Below are positions 62,723 through 64,000 of a stretch of DNA of 64,000 bases, in pieces. This DNA is from Leisingera daeponensis. Its GTDB lineage: Bacteria > Pseudomonadota > Alphaproteobacteria > Rhodobacterales > Rhodobacteraceae. Under the pieces are notes generated by a model, which searched no databases, was not told the DNA's origin, and worked only from the letters and a program-made list of their open reading frames with translations. The stretch covers positions 669,415 to 733,414 of the forward strand of contig NZ_JAHVJA010000002.1 of assembly GCF_019801465.1 (NCBI RefSeq). The letters run 5' to 3'. A program made the translations under genes and the position numbers. Position 1 is the stretch's first letter. Every line of letters starts with the position of its first letter.

Positions 62723-63373
62723 ATGATCGGATTTGATTTCACCCTCGCAGGCGCCCGCCTCACCGCGCTTGGCAGCGGCACGCTCTGGTGGGAAGAGCGC
62801 CGCCTGCTCTGCGTCTCCGACCTGCACTTGGGCAAATCCGAGCGCCACATCCGGCGTGGCGGCAGCGCCTTGCCGCCTTATGAGACGCGGGACACGCTTG
62901 TCCGCCTCGCTGAGCTGATAGCCATCCTGCAGCCGGAAACGGTGGTTTGCCTCGGCGACAGTTTCGACGATGACGCCGCCTCGCGGGCTTTGCCGGATGG
63001 GGAGAAATCGCAGCTGGCCGCCCTGACGCAGAACCGCCGCTGGATCTGGATCGCCGGCAATCACGATCCGGCGCCTGCCGATCTGGGCGGAGAACAGATG
63101 GCAGAGCTGCATCTTGCCTCCCTCAGCTTCCGCCATATCGCCGATCCCGCCGCCAGCGCAGAGGTTTCTGGCCACTACCACCCCAAGGCGCGGATCCGAA
63201 GCACCTCCCGTCCCTGCTTCCTGCTGGACCGAAGCCGCCTGATCCTGCCTGCCTTCGGTACTTATACCGGCGGCCTGCGCAGCACCGACCCGGCTCTCAC
63301 CTTCCTGATGGCGCCGGACGCGCTGGCGATCCTCACCGGCCCGCAGGCACTGCCGGTTCCCATGCCCCGCTAA
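62723..63373 (+). CDS. pdeM: Ligase-associated DNA-damage-response metallophosphoesterase
   Basis: This 216-residue calcineurin-fold phosphoesterase has the metal motifs in order: CVSDLHLGKSERHIRRGG near residue 30 (D-x-H), VVCLGDSFDDDA near 75 (GD), WIAGNHDPAP near 108 (GNHD), and VSGHYHPKARI near 150 (GHxH). It matches the PdeM family found with the Lhr-type helicase, DNA ligase and exonuclease. It begins 37 bases after the helicase stop. Ligase and exonuclease genes are not adjacent. Confidence 0.92.
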   Translation: MIGFDFTLAGARLTALGSGTLWWEERRLLCVSDLHLGKSERHIRRGGSALPPYETRDTLVRLAELIAILQPETVVCLGDSFDDDAASRALPDGEKSQLAALTQNRRWIWIAGNHDPAPADLGGEQMAELHLASLSFRHIADPAASAEVSGHYHPKARIRSTSRPCFLLDRSRLILPAFGTYTGGLRSTDPALTFLMAPDALAILTGPQALPVPMPR

Positions 63374-63447
63374 GTGGCGCAGCGTCACAGGTCCTTGATG
63401 GCCGCTCATTCTCTATGCTGGGCTGCAACAGCAGAAGGATAGATGTG

Positions 63448-63855
63448 ATGGACGACCGCATACGCAGCAGTTTCGCCAAGCAAAGCATGATGCAAACGCT
63501 GGGCGCTGAAATCGAAAGTGTTGCACCGGGTGAAGTGGTGATCACCGCTCCGATCCTGCCCGGCAGCCGCCAGCAGCACGATGTGGCCCATGCCGCTCTC
63601 AGCTTTGCCATCGGCGACACAGCTGCGGGTTACGCGGCGCTCACGATGATGCCGGAAGACTGCGAAGTGATGACGGCGGAGATGAAGATCAACCTGCTGG
63701 CCCCGGGCGCAGGAAAAGTTTTGCGTGCCACCGGCAAGGTCATCAAACCGGGCCGCAGGCTGGTGATCGTCACGGCAGAGGTCCATGCGGTGACGGGCGA
63801 AAAGGAAAAGCTGGTCGCCCTCCTGCAAGGCACCATGGTGCCCGTCTCAGCTTAA
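63448..63855 (+). CDS. PaaI-like hotdog-fold thioesterase
   Basis: This 135-residue protein has the hotdog thioesterase plan: QTLGAEIESVAPGEVVITAP near residue 10, then QQHDVAHAALSFAIGDTAAG near 42 with the typical His and an acidic residue, and MTAEMKINLLAPG near 75. Such enzymes hydrolyse acyl- or aryl-CoA esters. The substrate is unknown. I start at MDDRIRSSFAKQ, preceded by AAGGA, rather than an ATG 11 codons earlier. It follows pdeM on the same strand. Confidence 0.9.
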   Translation: MDDRIRSSFAKQSMMQTLGAEIESVAPGEVVITAPILPGSRQQHDVAHAALSFAIGDTAAGYAALTMMPEDCEVMTAEMKINLLAPGAGKVLRATGKVIKPGRRLVIVTAEVHAVTGEKEKLVALLQGTMVPVSA

Positions 63856-63884
63856 TCACCCCTCATTTCATCTTTCCAAAAAAT

Positions 63885-63913
63885 ACTCCCGCCGGAGGCG
63901 GTCCGGCGGGAGT
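63885..63913 (-). terminator. Rho-independent terminator for the gene at the right edge
   Basis: ACTCCCGCCGGA and TCCGGCGGGAGT form a perfect 12-bp stem around GGCGG. On the minus strand it is followed by ATTTTTTGG, placing it as the end of the minus-strand gene at 63948. It may also serve the convergent thioesterase gene. Confidence 0.85.
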
Positions 63914-63947
63914 GTCAAAGTTAACCGTTGCTGTTCTGCGGCGCGGC

Positions 63948-64000
63948 TTAGGCGGTGAGGCCTTCCGGCTCGGCCAGGTTGTGGGCGCGGCAGGCGGCGG
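63948..64000 (-). CDS. C-terminal end of an unidentified gene
   Basis: The last 17 codons of a minus-strand reading frame end in RAHNLAEPEGLTA and a TAA stop, with a strong minus-strand terminator 35 bases further on. Too little is present to name the family. The terminator is the main support for a gene here. Confidence 0.55.
   Translation of the reverse strand, partial: AACRAHNLAEPEGLTA

Noticed and set aside
60277..62850. An 857-codon open frame on the minus strand opposite the helicase gene
   Set aside because: It is the antisense shadow of a clear helicase gene in GC-rich DNA. The translation shows low-complexity Arg/Gly/Ala/Val composition and no family motif.

Overview
The window looks like core chromosome from a marine alphaproteobacterium of the Rhodobacteraceae, probably the Roseobacter group (Leisingera/Phaeobacter/Ruegeria-like). 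This rests on high GC throughout, the ctaC-ctaB-orf54-ctaG-ctaE-SURF1 oxidase cluster, the glyQ-(small membrane protein)-glyS order, the long FolB and FolP forms, and a tad locus whose pilin carries a VDWVVLTAA-type segment. The taxon is inferred from recognised protein families and gene order, not from a search. I saw no rRNA, tRNA, CRISPR array, insertion sequence or phage gene, and base composition looks even, so there is no evident island.

Layout. 1-2.0 kb (minus): the 5' part of a class V aminotransferase and two overlapping Lrp/AsnC regulators, divergent from ilvC (2.15-3.17 kb). 3.3-5.2 kb (plus): two paralogous EamA exporters. 5.2-8.5 kb (minus): folB-folP-glmM. 8.6-15.9 kb (minus): SleB-type hydrolase, a divergent pyruvate-phosphate-dikinase-like protein, then glyQ, a small membrane protein and glyS. 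16.1-17.9 kb: a secreted SPOR/peptidoglycan-binding/trypsin-like protein that appears catalytically dead. 18.0-20.6 kb (minus): GNAT, EcsC-like, DUF1178 and SDR genes. 20.7-21.9 kb: flavin reductase-like and hexapeptide acetyltransferase. 22.2-28.0 kb: SulP transporter, PRC-barrel protein, MTA phosphorylase, a stop-interrupted membrane acyltransferase and apt. 28.2-34.6 kb (minus): GlcD-type oxidase, MBL-fold protein, then SURF1-thrC-M16 peptidase-rimJ-like acetyltransferase. 34.7-38.1 kb (minus): aa3 cytochrome oxidase and assembly genes. 38.3-44.0 kb (plus): tldD, dprA and topA. 44.0-45.1 kb: a TetR/VOC divergent pair with two visible operators. 45.2-46.6 kb: a two-subunit CoA transferase. 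46.6-48.1 kb (minus): small membrane protein and lytic transglycosylase.

48.4-60.2 kb (plus) is a tad/flp tight-adherence pilus locus: pilin, cpaB, secretin cpaC, OmpA-like lipoprotein, tadZ, tadA, tadB, tadC, two TPR proteins, prepilin peptidase and an AAA ATPase. TadE, TadF and TadG genes are absent from it. 60.3-63.4 kb holds the helicase and phosphoesterase of the ligase-associated DNA-repair set, without the ligase or exonuclease. A PaaI-type thioesterase and the tail of one more minus-strand gene close the window.

I found no clearly new multigene system. The best leads are the PPDK-like protein with a degraded ATP-site signature, the pseudoprotease, a perfect FNR-type box between ctaC and tldD, the paired TetR operators, the unusual Flp pilin, and the uncharacterised AAA ATPase and glyQ/glyS-embedded protein.
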